From contig SXOO01000032.1 of NCBI GenBank assembly GCA_005776725.1, positions 1 through 64,000 on the forward strand: DNA of 64,000 bases, read 5' to 3'. This DNA comes from Pseudomonadota bacterium. Its GTDB lineage: Bacteria > Myxococcota_A > UBA9042 > GCA-2863065. Position 1 is the first letter of the stretch. Each line of letters starts with the position of its first letter. A model generated the notes under the pieces. It was given only the letters and a program-made list of their open reading frames with translations, did no database searches and had not been told where the DNA came from. The position numbers and the translations under genes are program-made. Positions 14,288 through 22,447 of the stretch are shown here, one piece after another.

Positions 14288-15070
14288 TTAGCGGGTGCGG
14301 GAGGGAGCGGCGGGCACGGCGCGCTGGAGCACCCAGCGGCGCATGGGCTCGGGCAACATGCGGCCTAGGCGGATGGGCCAGGCAATGCGCTTCGGGAAGA
14401 TGTGGTGCGAGCGCTCGCGCTCGATCGCCCACAGCATCTCCTTCACGGCTCGGTCCTTCGAGATGATGAGGCGCGGCGACGGCACCTCCTCTGTCTTGAG
14501 GCCCTCTGTGGCGGTGAAGCCCGGGTACAGCGAGACGAAGCGCAGCGGCGTGTGGGCCAGCTCGATCCGGCAGGTGTCGAGGAGCAATCGGCCGGCGGCC
14601 TTGGCGGCGCTGTACGGGCCTGACTTGGGCAGACCGAACATCCCGGCGGGCGAGCTCGTGTGCGCGATGATCCCGCCGCGGTCGCGCATGACGGCGATGA
14701 GGGGCACCAGGTAGTTCACCAGGCTGTCGTAGTTGAGCCGCATCAGACCCAGCACCGTGTCTACCGACGTCTCGCCCATCACCACGCCCGGCGAGCCCCC
14801 CACGTTGAGCACGGCCAGGTCGATGGGGCCGAAGTGCGTCACCGTCTCGTCCACCACGCGCTGGCAGTCGGCGCTGTCTGTGGCGTCGTTCACCCGCACG
14901 AGGGCCTGGCTGCCGTTGGCGCGGATCTCGGCGGCGAGCGTCTCGAGGAGCTCACCGCGCCGGGCCGTGACCACGAGGCGGTTCGAGCGCGTGGACAGCG
15001 CCAGGGCGAGGCCGCGCCCCAGCCCGGAGGACGCCCCGGTAATCACGATGGTCTTGCCTGTCAGCTCCAA
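14288..15070 (-). CDS. Short-chain dehydrogenase/reductase (SDR)
   Basis: A 260-residue NAD(P)-dependent oxidoreductase of the classical SDR family. The cofactor motif TGASSGLG is at residues 11-18, NVGG replaces the usual NNAG, the active-site Ser is at 139/140, and YxxxK is Tyr153/Lys157. The C-terminal 60 residues contain a hydrophobic-basic stretch (FPKRIAWPIRLGRML), as in membrane-associated SDRs acting on lipid substrates. The substrate is unknown. The gene lies 78 bases upstream of the SGNH hydrolase on the same strand and could be cotranscribed. Confidence 0.9.
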   Translation of the reverse strand: MELTGKTIVITGASSGLGRGLALALSTRSNRLVVTARRGELLETLAAEIRANGSQALVRVNDATDSADCQRVVDETVTHFGPIDLAVLNVGGSPGVVMGETSVDTVLGLMRLNYDSLVNYLVPLIAVMRDRGGIIAHTSSPAGMFGLPKSGPYSAAKAAGRLLLDTCRIELAHTPLRFVSLYPGFTATEGLKTEEVPSPRLIISKDRAVKEMLWAIERERSHHIFPKRIAWPIRLGRMLPEPMRRWVLQRAVPAAPSRTR

Positions 15071-15318
15071 GGGACCCTCCGCACGTGTCGGTGTACGCCG
15101 ACACTCTCGAAGTCACGAGTATTGCGCGTGGCGAGTGCAAAGGCATGTACGGCAGGAGGACAACGCGCTCGCATACGGCAGCCCAAAGCCGTCGCGACCG
15201 GGCTCCGCATGCGACGCCCGAGGGCGTGTGGCCCGCGCTTCGTACCCGATGCCGGGCCGGCAGAAGTTGGCATGGTGGAACGCGGGGTGGGGTGGTACCA
15301 TGGCCGCCGGAGGTGCTC

Positions 15319-15582
15319 ATGGCGCTGAACATCAAGAACCAAGTCGTGGAGTCGCTCGCCGCGGAGGTCGCCGAGTTGACCGGCGAGACCAAGACCGAGG
15401 CTGTGCGGCGAGCGCTTGCGGAGCGCCTCCTTCGGCTTGAGCGCAGGCGCCAGGTCGGTCCCGCCGAGTTCTTCGCGCACTTGGAGCGCAACGTGTGGCC
15501 TCACACCGCGCACGCCGAGAGCCGGACGGTCAGCCGTGCGGAGCGTGACGCCTTCCTGGGCTACGGGCCCGAAGGTGTTTGA
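15319..15582 (+). CDS. vapB: VapB-type antitoxin (Rv0623-like transcription factor)
   Basis: An 87-residue antitoxin. The true start is ATG 15319, where GGAGG precedes by five bases; the frame is open upstream but that sequence looks non-coding. The N-terminal motif MALNIKNQVVESLAAEVA plus GETKTEAVRRALAERL is typical of the PSK-type VapB family, which binds DNA as a dimer and neutralises the partner toxin with its C-terminal tail. Its stop is immediately followed by the toxin GTG, so translation is coupled. Autorepression through the 248-bp upstream region is expected from the family. Confidence 0.88.
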   Translation: MALNIKNQVVESLAAEVAELTGETKTEAVRRALAERLLRLERRRQVGPAEFFAHLERNVWPHTAHAESRTVSRAERDAFLGYGPEGV

Positions 15583-15987
15583 GTGGTCGTAGACAGTTCC
15601 GCGCTCGTCGAGTTGATTCTCCGCCGCCCTGAGAACCAGAGGGTAAGAGCCACCTTGGAGTTCGCCTCAGTTGTGCGGATCGGCGCGCCCACCCTGGTCG
15701 AGTGCGCGATTGTTCTCCGAAACAAGCTCGGACGCGACCCGAATCCAGAGATAGAGCTATTCCTGCGAGCCTTCGACGTAGAGGTCATTCCCTTCACGGA
15801 GGACCACGCCACGGAGGCGCATCGGGCGTTCGCGGCTTATGGTCGTGGCCGGCACCCCGCCGCGCTCAATTTCGGTGACTGCCTCACATACGCCGTGGCG
15901 TCCAAGTCGGCCGAACCCCTCCTGTTCGTTGGCGAGGACTTTCGCCGAACGGACATCGCCGAGGCCACGTCCGCTCAGGCAGGATAA
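15583..15987 (+). CDS. vapC: VapC PIN-domain ribonuclease toxin
   Basis: A 134-residue PIN toxin starting with GTG directly after the antitoxin TGA. The four acidic metal-binding positions are present: Asp4 (VVDSSAL), Glu40 (TLVECA), Asp99 (NFGDCLTYA) and Asp119 (GEDFRRTDI). VapC toxins cleave tRNA or rRNA with Mg2+. The chain is full length for the family. A 58-bp attC-like inverted repeat starts 39 bases after the stop, so the pair and the repeat together resemble an integron cassette. Confidence 0.9.
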   Translation: MVVDSSALVELILRRPENQRVRATLEFASVVRIGAPTLVECAIVLRNKLGRDPNPEIELFLRAFDVEVIPFTEDHATEAHRAFAAYGRGRHPAALNFGDCLTYAVASKSAEPLLFVGEDFRRTDIAEATSAQAG

Positions 15988-16025
15988 GTACGCCAGCGAG
16001 GCCCAGCCCAATCAAGACAGCAGAA

Positions 16026-16083
16026 GGCCGAACAAGGCGCTCAACCGGACGCCTTCGGCGCCGGTTAGCTTTGGTGTTCGACC
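16026..16083 (+). other. attC-like imperfect inverted repeat (possible cassette recombination site)
   Basis: The outer arms GGCCGAACA (16026-16034) and TGTTCGACC (16075-16083) match as inverted repeats at eight of nine positions. The inner arms CAACCGG...CCGGTT with CGCC/GGCG close on a TTC loop at about 16053. The order GAACAAGGCG ... GTTAGC ... GTTCG resembles the R''-L''-L'-R' layout of integron attC sites, although the outer core deviates from GTTRRRY at one position. It lies just downstream of a toxin-antitoxin pair and contains the stop codon of a broken vapC on the other strand. It has no T-run, so it is not a typical intrinsic terminator. Confidence 0.55.
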
Positions 16084-16201
16084 GCGATGGCGGCGATCTG
16101 CCCGTCGGGGACCGAGATCGGGCGCCCCGAGGCGGTGCGTCGGCCTTGATTCGACCGGCACGCATCAGGTCGCTCATCACGTTCGTGTTCAGCAGAGTCA
16201 C
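16065..16201 (-). pseudogene. Internally deleted vapC (PIN toxin) remnant
   Basis: Two VapC pieces survive in different frames. The GTG at 16201 begins MTLLNTNVMSDLMR, equivalent to the N-terminal LLDTNVLSELMR motif of PIN toxins (with Asn for the first catalytic Asp). In another frame, bases 16065-16130 encode GRPISVPDGQIAAIAVEHQ, the conserved C-terminal PIN motif, ending at TAA 16065-16067. The roughly 90 residues between them are missing and the frames no longer match. The stop falls inside the attC-like repeat. The start overlaps the end of the antitoxin gene by GTGA, as in a working vapBC operon. Confidence 0.65.
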
Positions 16202-16419
16202 AAGACAGGCCCGTCGTGTGGGACATGGCTGTCCTCCACCATTGCGGAGAGGTCGACGTCGTCAACCGCGAGTCTCTTCAGACGACTCAGAAACTGCTGA
16301 GCCGACTCGTGGCTGCGCGACTTCGAGTACTGGACCAGAGCCTCCTCGACGATGACGCGAACGGGACGCCTCTCGCGCTGCGAGAGCTCTTTGCGACGCC
16401 ATGCTGTCATTGATAGCAT
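16198..16419 (-). CDS. VapB-like antitoxin of the broken pair
   Basis: A 73-residue basic-then-acidic protein (RRKELSQRERRPVRVIVEEAL, then an acidic tail) that looks like a ribbon-helix-helix antitoxin without its usual first beta strand. It overlaps the vapC remnant by four bases, the normal arrangement of a TA operon. No ribosome site is visible at ATG 16419 or at ATG 16410, so expression is doubtful. With the toxin deleted it may be an orphan antitoxin or a decaying gene. It diverges from the FitA-like antitoxin gene at 16446 with only 26 bases between starts. Confidence 0.55.
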   Translation of the reverse strand: MLSMTAWRRKELSQRERRPVRVIVEEALVQYSKSRSHESAQQFLSRLKRLAVDDVDLSAMVEDSHVPHDGPVL

Positions 16420-16445
16420 CTGGTTCGAAGCGCTCGGAGGTCACC

Positions 16446-16691
16446 GTGGCAACAGCACTCACGATCAGACAGCTCGACGACGAGACGCACCAACGCCTCC
16501 GCGAACGCGCCGCGCGTCGTCGTCGCAGCGTGGAAGCCGAGGTGCGCGCCATCCTCACGGAGGCCGTGCAGACGGCTGCGAGCGGCAGGGACTGGCGGGA
16601 AGGTCTGCGCGACCGGGCCCGCGCACGCACGGCCGGACGCCCACAGACCGACAGCGCCGAGCTGATCGCGCAGGGCCGCGATGATCGCTGA
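16446..16691 (+). CDS. FitA-like ribbon-helix-helix antitoxin
   Basis: An 81-residue antitoxin. The GTG start is chosen because GGAGG sits five bases upstream; the frame is open further but that part lies over the opposite antitoxin. The N-terminal MATALTIRQLDDETHQRLRE and RRRSVEAEVRAILTEAV fit the FitA/VapB ribbon-helix-helix family, and the C-terminal tail should wrap the toxin active site. It overlaps the toxin gene by 11 bases, which couples translation. Confidence 0.85.
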   Translation: MATALTIRQLDDETHQRLRERAARRRRSVEAEVRAILTEAVQTAASGRDWREGLRDRARARTAGRPQTDSAELIAQGRDDR

Positions 16692-17112
16692 CGGCGCTCC
16701 CCTCGTCGTCGACGCGAGCGTTGGGCTCAAGTGGGTGGTCGACGAGGCGCTCTCCCCCGAGGCCTTCGCCTTGCTCACCGCGCGGCCGTTGCGCACGCCG
16801 GACCTGTTCTGGGTGGAGGCGGCCAACGCGCTTGCTTCCAAGGTGCGGCGAGGCGACCTGGACCGCGGCGCGGCCACCGACGCGTGGCTCGACCTCACCG
16901 AGGCGCCTCTCGAGACGCAGCCGTGTACGCCCGAGCTGATGGGCGCCGCGCTCGAGCTGGCACACGACCTCGGCCACCCCGTCTATGACTGTGTCTATCT
17001 CGCGCTCGCCATCAAGACCGACGCCACCTTCGTCACGGCCGACAGGCGCCTCGGCACGCGCCTGGACGGGCGGCCGGCGCTCGCGCGGCGGGTGCATACG
17101 CTGGGGGCGTAA
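16681..17112 (+). CDS. vapC: PIN-domain toxin (VapC family)
   Basis: A 143-residue PIN nuclease toxin paired with the upstream FitA-like antitoxin. Acidic residues occur at Asp11 (LVVDASVGLKW), Glu in FWVEAANAL, Asp in HPVYDCVYLALA and Asp in FVTADRRL, the full PIN set. The pair is complete and likely functional. Its stop is 24 bases from the end of the convergent SGNH hydrolase gene. Confidence 0.9.
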   Translation: MIADGAPLVVDASVGLKWVVDEALSPEAFALLTARPLRTPDLFWVEAANALASKVRRGDLDRGAATDAWLDLTEAPLETQPCTPELMGAALELAHDLGHPVYDCVYLALAIKTDATFVTADRRLGTRLDGRPALARRVHTLGA

Positions 17113-17136
17113 CGCCGATCAGCCCGCGCAAGGCTC

Positions 17137-18030
17137 CTACCCCCCGGGCGACGCGGGAGCTGCATGTTGGGCCAGGCGGTCTGCGAGGGCCCGGTGGCCA
17201 GCCGCGTTCGGGTGCCCGTCGCCCGGGATCACCAGCTCCAGCTGACGGAGCACGTCGGAGACGTCCACGACCGAGACGCCAGCCAGCGCGGCGCGGAGGG
17301 CGGGGACGGGTCTGTGGGCGAGCGCCACCGTGAGCCCCACACCGCGCCGCTCGAGGAGCTGCCGCAGGCGCTTCAGCGCGGCCAGGCCAGCCGCTTCGTC
17401 CCGCGGCGGGACGGTCCACGACTCGGCTGCGGACTTCCGCGCGAGGCGCGAGGCCACCCAGCGCACCAGCGCGCTGTGTCGTACCCAGGCGCTGGTGTGG
17501 AGCGGGTTCACCACCGCGTCCAGGTCGTTGGCGTTGAGGAGCAGCACCACGTGCGTCGCGGCCCATTCGGCAGAGGCGTAACGCAGCACCGTCTGGACCA
17601 GGTTGTAGCTGGGGACTCCGAGGTTCAGGGCCTCCCAGCCGGGTCCGAGCCGGGCGGCCAGCAAGGGGCAGAACGCCTGCTCGTCCTCCACGCCCCATCC
17701 GAACACGACTGAGTCGCCGAGGCAGACCAGGCGCCGAGCGTCGCGAGCGCGAGGCTCGGCGGGTACCGGGTGTCGCACTCCGCGGGCGTCGGTGCGTACG
17801 CGGCTCTCGGGGATCTTGACCGTGAGACCCTCGAAGACGAGGTCTGCGTTGGGGCGAGGCTCGACCCGCAGCCCGGCCACCGCGCTGGGCACGAGGAGCT
17901 CGTCCAGGGTGTAGGGCGCCACCAGCGCGTGGGCGCCGCACTCCACGATGGCGAGCGTGACCGCCGTGGACAACGCCACGGCGCCGAGGCGCCTCAACAC
18001 CTGAGCTGCGGACTTTCGTGCCTTCGCCAC
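17137..18030 (-). CDS. SGNH/GDSL hydrolase with N-terminal membrane anchor
   Basis: A 297-residue protein starting at GTG. An N-terminal hydrophobic helix (residues about 13-38) precedes a standard SGNH fold: GDS with Ser107, Gly/Asn in LGVPSYN, NAND, and a final PGDGHPNAAGH carrying the Asp-His pair. It is probably a periplasmic esterase or O-acetyl transferase/esterase on envelope glycans. It is more canonical than the 466-residue SGNH protein at 12809-14209 and shares only the catalytic blocks with it. No acyltransferase partner is nearby. Confidence 0.88.
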   Translation of the reverse strand: MAKARKSAAQVLRRLGAVALSTAVTLAIVECGAHALVAPYTLDELLVPSAVAGLRVEPRPNADLVFEGLTVKIPESRVRTDARGVRHPVPAEPRARDARRLVCLGDSVVFGWGVEDEQAFCPLLAARLGPGWEALNLGVPSYNLVQTVLRYASAEWAATHVVLLLNANDLDAVVNPLHTSAWVRHSALVRWVASRLARKSAAESWTVPPRDEAAGLAALKRLRQLLERRGVGLTVALAHRPVPALRAALAGVSVVDVSDVLRQLELVIPGDGHPNAAGHRALADRLAQHAAPASPGG

Positions 18031-18086
18031 GCCGGGGTTCTAACGCAGGACGCCCCGGAGTTCACCTGATGAGCCGGCGCGCTCCG

Positions 18087-18740
18087 TCAGCGTGGGAGCG
18101 TCAAGCTTCGCGCCGGCTGACCGCACACCGACACCGCGACCTTGCGGCCGGACACCGCGACCCGGTCGTCCTTGCCCATGGCCTCGGCCACCCACAGGAC
18201 CTTGCGGGCCACGAGGTCCACGAGCAGGGTCGACCGCGCGTAGCGCTTCGGGAGGCACGCGCTTCGGCGGCCGCCAGACGTGTCGCCGTCAGACTCGCTC
18301 AGCTCCACGAGGTAGAGACCGTCGCCCACCGGAGTGAACGCCGGGATCTTCGTGCCGTCACAGGGGGAGCGCGCCGCCCATCCGAGGTCGGGGAGCACCC
18401 ACGCGCCATGGTCAGCGCCGAACACGAGCCCGTGAATCGGGGCGGTCCACGGCTTCCCGGCGGGCGCGGGGCGGGGGTGCTCGGGGTGGAACGTGGTGCT
18501 CTGGAGGCCCGGGCAGCCCTCGTCCCCGCACAAGCGCTTCTCGGCTTCTGCCTCGGTCTTGGGCACGGGATCGCGGCTGCCTCGCACGAGCGCGTCGCGA
18601 AACGCGAGCCGCAGCTCGTCGAAGTAGAGCACCTCGAAGCCGGCCGGCGCCTCGCGGAGGGCGCACGGCTTGCCGAGCGCCGAGTAAGGGCCGGCCGCGG
18701 CGTTCGTGGCGAGGAGCAAGAGCAGGAGGAGGGGGCGCAT
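18087..18740 (-). CDS. Exported protein of unknown function
   Basis: A 217-residue protein with a clean Sec signal peptide (MRP followed by seven Leu, cleavage near NAAAG). The ATG is chosen because the frame upstream is Arg-rich and non-coding. Several cysteines (CALREAP, CGDEGC, SPCDG, CLPKRY, SVCGQ) suggest disulfides in the periplasm. No family is recognised. The gene lies 47 bases downstream of the radical SAM gene on the same strand and may share its transcript. Confidence 0.75.
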   Translation of the reverse strand: MRPLLLLLLLATNAAAGPYSALGKPCALREAPAGFEVLYFDELRLAFRDALVRGSRDPVPKTEAEAEKRLCGDEGCPGLQSTTFHPEHPRPAPAGKPWTAPIHGLVFGADHGAWVLPDLGWAARSPCDGTKIPAFTPVGDGLYLVELSESDGDTSGGRRSACLPKRYARSTLLVDLVARKVLWVAEAMGKDDRVAVSGRKVAVSVCGQPARSLTLPR

Positions 18741-18787
18741 GGTGCGCCAACGTCCGCGAGGCTCGGCCCCATTCCCCCGTGGCCGGT

Positions 18788-19762
18788 TCAGCTGCCGAAG
18801 ATCTCGCCAATCCCGAAGGGACCTCTGAGCAGCGCCTCCCGCATGTCGACTCGACCCGCGCCCCAACACTCCGTGCACTGCTTGAGGCGCAGGCGCTGGA
18901 AGGCCGCGGCGACGCCGCCGTCGCGCACCGACTCGCCGTCGGGGGCGCTGGCGCGCTCGTGACACGGCAGCATCACCCCGTCTGGCGTCAGTCGTATGGC
19001 CATGCGGTTGATGACGCAGGGCAGGGGGCGCACGGCGGGCCAAGTGGCCAGGTGTCGCAGCCCGGCAACGCTGTTCCCCACCGGCTCGCCGGCGGCCTTC
19101 CGGCGCTCGAGCTCGGCGAAGATGCTGCGCACCGTGCTCGTCTCCGGGGCGTGCTCCGAGCGGCGCTCCGACGCCAGCACGATGTCCAGCGCTGGCTGGA
19201 AGAACGCCTCGGCGGCGAACTCCCGCGCCACGGCCAGCACTGCGTCGAGGCACTCGGAGGTGATATCTCGCGTGACCAGGCAGGTGAGGTAACGCGCGAC
19301 GCCGGCCTCGCGCAGGATGCCGAGGGCTGTGCGCACCTCCTCGAACTGCCCTGGAGCGCGGTGGGCGTCGTGGACCGCGGGAGGCCCGTCGAGCGAGAGG
19401 CTCACGGAGCGCAGCATCGGCAGGATCCGCCGCCGCTTCGGGATCAGCGTGCCGTTCGAGCTGACCGACACCCGCATGTCGAAGAAGCGCATGCGCTGGA
19501 TCAGGACCTCGAGGTCCTTCCGCATGAACGGCTCGCCGCCGGTGAGGTGCACGCGCACCGTGCCCAACGCCGCCAGCTCGTCCACGACGTCCAGCGCCTC
19601 CTTCGGGCTCAGCTCGTCGAGCTGAACGTCAGGGCAGTCGCAGTAGACGCAGTGCAGGTTGCACCGGTTCGTGACTACCCAGCTCACGCCCAGGGCGGCT
19701 CGGCCGCTGCGGAGCCCCGAGCGCAGCGCCGCCGGGACCCGCGAGAGCGCGGACGAGCTCAC
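18788..19762 (-). CDS. Radical SAM protein with SPASM/Twitch-like C-terminal cysteines
   Basis: A 324-residue enzyme. The start is GTG 19762, two bases after the upstream stop. The radical SAM cluster motif is Cys34-x3-Cys38-x2-Cys41 (NRCNLHCVYC), followed by TGGEP (SAM binding) and SSNGTL. The C-terminal third has Cys in LPCVINRM, LPCHER and QCTECW, which could hold a second iron-sulfur cluster as in SPASM or Twitch proteins that modify peptides or small molecules. It is coupled to an adenylate-forming ligase gene, so the two probably act on one substrate. The substrate is unknown; no peptide precursor was found next to it. Confidence 0.88.
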   Translation of the reverse strand: MSSSALSRVPAALRSGLRSGRAALGVSWVVTNRCNLHCVYCDCPDVQLDELSPKEALDVVDELAALGTVRVHLTGGEPFMRKDLEVLIQRMRFFDMRVSVSSNGTLIPKRRRILPMLRSVSLSLDGPPAVHDAHRAPGQFEEVRTALGILREAGVARYLTCLVTRDITSECLDAVLAVAREFAAEAFFQPALDIVLASERRSEHAPETSTVRSIFAELERRKAAGEPVGNSVAGLRHLATWPAVRPLPCVINRMAIRLTPDGVMLPCHERASAPDGESVRDGGVAAAFQRLRLKQCTECWGAGRVDMREALLRGPFGIGEIFGS

Positions 19763-19764
19763 GC

Positions 19765-21255
19765 TCAGTTGACGGGCACGCGTTGCGTGCGCGCAGACGA
19801 CGGGCGGAAGTCTTCGTAAGTATTCGACTTGACCAGCTGGAACTTGCCGGACGCCTCGGTGGACAGGCCCGGCACCTCGCTGATCCGAACACGCGCCGAC
19901 GCGCCCAGCAGACGGCCCAACGCTTCGTCGAGGCCGGCGCGATCGAGGGCCTCGGGGCCGCGCCAGATGCTCAGCGTGTAGTCGGTCTCGCTTTGTTGCT
20001 CGAGGCGGAACAGGCGCAGGCCGTCGAGCGGCAGGAGCGCGTCCCAGAACTCGGCGTCCGTGATCCACTCGCCGTTCGCGTTCCGCACGAGCGCCTGAAT
20101 GCGGCCGCCGTGTTGGAGGCGACGGCTGCGACGACCGCACGCGCACGGGTCCTCGATGATCCGGCCGACATCGCCCGGCTCCAGCCGGATGATGGGCATG
20201 GCCCAGCTGTGCAGGCTGGTGACCACCAGGTTGCCGAGCTCACCCGGCGTGCACAGGCCACCGTCGGAGCGCACGGCCTCGACGTAGGCGTAGGTCTCCG
20301 CGAGGTGCATCCGCGCGGGGTCCTCGGGGCACGAGGCGCCGTACCTGGCGAACTCGCAACCGCCGCAGGCTTGCGCCGTGGGCACGCCGAAGGTCTCGCC
20401 GATGAGGCTGGCCACCCGCGGGGGCGCCAGGCCTCCGGAGAAGTCGATGAGCGCGCGCACCTTCGGGGGTGCGCGGCCGGTGGCCCGGAGGTGCTTCGCG
20501 AGCAGCAGGCCGTAGAGCGGGTAGACCGAGAACACCTCTGGAGCGAGCTTGTCGAGCGCGCTGAGCACTGGATCGAGGGCCACGTCGCCACCTGGATGGT
20601 TCCCCGGCCAGAGCGGGTCCAGCATGTGGCGCGCATGGATCAGCGGGTTGACCACCTGCTTCTCCATGAACACGTAGAACGCGGCGCGGCGCCCTGGGAC
20701 CCCGTGGTCTCGGTGGATCGGGTTGATCGCCTGAGGCGAGTCCCCGCTCGGGAGCGACGGCTGGCACTCGTTGGGCGTGAACCGGACTTGCGTCGCCAAC
20801 GGGTCCACGCCGGCCAGCACCCGCGAGCGCAGGATCGACGCGTACTTCTGCGCGATATCGCGCATGTCTTGAATCAGCAGCAGCGGCCGGCCGGTGCTCC
20901 CCGAGGTGTTCGAATACCGCAGGGCGCGCCCGCGGAAGTTCCGGGCGAGCTGGCGGTCGGGGAAGCCGTCTCGCAGCACGTTCTTCGAGGTGATCGGGAG
21001 GTTCGCGAAGCGGCGCGCCTGGCTCACCTCGATCGGGTCTACGCCGGCGCGGTCCATCGCCACGCGGTAGATGTCGACCTCGCGATACGCGTGGACGAGC
21101 AGCGCGCGGATCAGCGTCCACCGCCGGGCGCGCTGGCGCTCGAGCGGGTCGAACTCGGCTTCGCACAGGGCCTGCATGTCCCGCCAGCTGGTGAGGGGGG
21201 TGAGGGCGGCGGCGGCCGGGAGGACGAGCTCTTTGAACAGGGCGCGGCGTAACAC
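19765..21255 (-). CDS. CapK/PaaK-like adenylate-forming enzyme
   Basis: A 496-residue protein of the phenylacetate-CoA ligase-like group (CapK, coenzyme F390 synthetase). The start is set at GTG 21255 (VLRRALFKELVLP); the frame is open further upstream but would overlap the divergent gene. The ATP loop SNTSGSTGRPLLL, the region FGVPTAQACGGCEFARYGASC and the zinc-like EDPCACGRRSRRL are visible. The family activates carboxylates as acyl-adenylates. The radical SAM gene follows after two bases, an arrangement suggesting a dedicated biosynthetic or modification step. Confidence 0.85.
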   Translation of the reverse strand: MLRRALFKELVLPAAAALTPLTSWRDMQALCEAEFDPLERQRARRWTLIRALLVHAYREVDIYRVAMDRAGVDPIEVSQARRFANLPITSKNVLRDGFPDRQLARNFRGRALRYSNTSGSTGRPLLLIQDMRDIAQKYASILRSRVLAGVDPLATQVRFTPNECQPSLPSGDSPQAINPIHRDHGVPGRRAAFYVFMEKQVVNPLIHARHMLDPLWPGNHPGGDVALDPVLSALDKLAPEVFSVYPLYGLLLAKHLRATGRAPPKVRALIDFSGGLAPPRVASLIGETFGVPTAQACGGCEFARYGASCPEDPARMHLAETYAYVEAVRSDGGLCTPGELGNLVVTSLHSWAMPIIRLEPGDVGRIIEDPCACGRRSRRLQHGGRIQALVRNANGEWITDAEFWDALLPLDGLRLFRLEQQSETDYTLSIWRGPEALDRAGLDEALGRLLGASARVRISEVPGLSTEASGKFQLVKSNTYEDFRPSSARTQRVPVN

Positions 21256-21331
21256 GGCCGGGAGCCTACCACGGGGTGTGTTTGAGATGCGCCTCGACCC
21301 GCGCGGTGCCCTACGCGTATGCTGCGCGGCC

Positions 21332-22447
21332 GTGACCGTCACCGCGATCGTCGAGCGACTGCGCCAATGGCCCCGGGGCGCGCTCCACTGCGGAGACCCC
21401 GTGAGTGGGCCGCGTCGCAATGCGTTGGAGCACGCGGTGGGCCACGCCCTGCCCGCCGACTACCTGGAGCTGCTCTCGCGCTTCGACGGCCTGGATCTGA
21501 GGGGGGACCGGGTGCTCGACACCAGCGAGGTGGTGGAGCGCCTCGGGTCCGTCGAGGGCGTGCTCGACGAGGCGTCCACGGCCGAGGCGTGGCACCGACT
21601 CAGTCGGCGGGAGCGGACGGAGCTGGCCCGGACCTTCGTGCCCATCGCTACCGACGCCGAGGGCAACCTCAAGTGCCTCGACCTCGTGGTGGGCGACGTG
21701 GTGGACGTCCACCTCGAGTCGGGCGCCGTCACGGGCTGGGCTGAGTCCGCCACGCGCCTCGTGCTCGCCGCCCTGGACGCGCTCGAGCTCAGGTTCGATC
21801 CCAAGGGCCGCCCGCGCCGACTGAAGGCGGGCGAGGCGGCGCAGCTGGAGCGCCGCGAGCTGGAGCATCACGTCGATCGCGCGCCCACGTCCGCATACGC
21901 CCTACTCGAGCTAGCGCGTTGGCACACACGCTCGTCGCCAACCGAGGTCGCGCTTGCCGCCTGGCGCCGCGCCGCCGCGAACGAGCGGCCCCAGATCCAC
22001 GTGGAGCACGGGATCTATGCGCTGCAACACGCGCGGCACGCCGAGGCGCGCCGGGCCCTCCGGCGGTCGCTGGGGGCCAATACCGGCACGCCTCAGCTCG
22101 CGTTGCGCCACGCCATGAGCTGGGGCGTCCGCACCGGCGTCCATGCGCTCCTGGCGGAGCTCTATCGGCAGGTGGGCCAGATGAAGAAGGCGCTCGAGCA
22201 GCGCCGCGCCCTCGAGCAGCTCCGCAAGTCCACCGGCGAGGGGTTCGACGAGGCCCTGGACGTCGCGTTGAACCGCGCCAAGGGCTTGCGCCCGCCGTTG
22301 GTCCCCACGACCACGGTGCTCAGAGTCGAGGAGACCCGCGCACCGCGCCCCAACGACATCGCCATCGACATCACCGAGGACGGGGATCTTGACCCCTGGC
22401 CCGGGCAGGACCAAGACTCCGCGTCCTGGGGAGAAGACGACACATGA
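21332..22447 (+). CDS. SMI1/KNR4 (SUKH)-like domain protein with helical-repeat C terminus
   Basis: A 371-residue protein starting at GTG (an ATG at 21287 is in frame and would add 15 residues). The first 150 residues fit the SUKH fold: HALPADYLELLSRFDGL, a variable insert, then FVPIATDAEGNLKCLDL and a terminal helix. The remainder is Ala/Arg/Leu-rich helical repeats like TPR, ending in an acidic tail. SUKH proteins often serve as immunity proteins to toxins, but many have other roles; no toxin gene is adjacent. The last four bases overlap the next gene (ATGA). Confidence 0.7.
   Translation: MTVTAIVERLRQWPRGALHCGDPVSGPRRNALEHAVGHALPADYLELLSRFDGLDLRGDRVLDTSEVVERLGSVEGVLDEASTAEAWHRLSRRERTELARTFVPIATDAEGNLKCLDLVVGDVVDVHLESGAVTGWAESATRLVLAALDALELRFDPKGRPRRLKAGEAAQLERRELEHHVDRAPTSAYALLELARWHTRSSPTEVALAAWRRAAANERPQIHVEHGIYALQHARHAEARRALRRSLGANTGTPQLALRHAMSWGVRTGVHALLAELYRQVGQMKKALEQRRALEQLRKSTGEGFDEALDVALNRAKGLRPPLVPTTTVLRVEETRAPRPNDIAIDITEDGDLDPWPGQDQDSASWGEDDT

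Noticed and set aside
15085-15318. N-terminal extension of the first VapB
   Set aside because: The frame is open, but the translation is Arg/Cys-rich and the real ribosome site (GGAGG) sits at 15309-15313 before ATG 15319.
16026-16083. Simple rho-independent terminator
   Set aside because: The hairpin is too long and two-part (outer and inner arms) and lacks a T-run; attC-like organisation explains it better, although it may still slow transcription.
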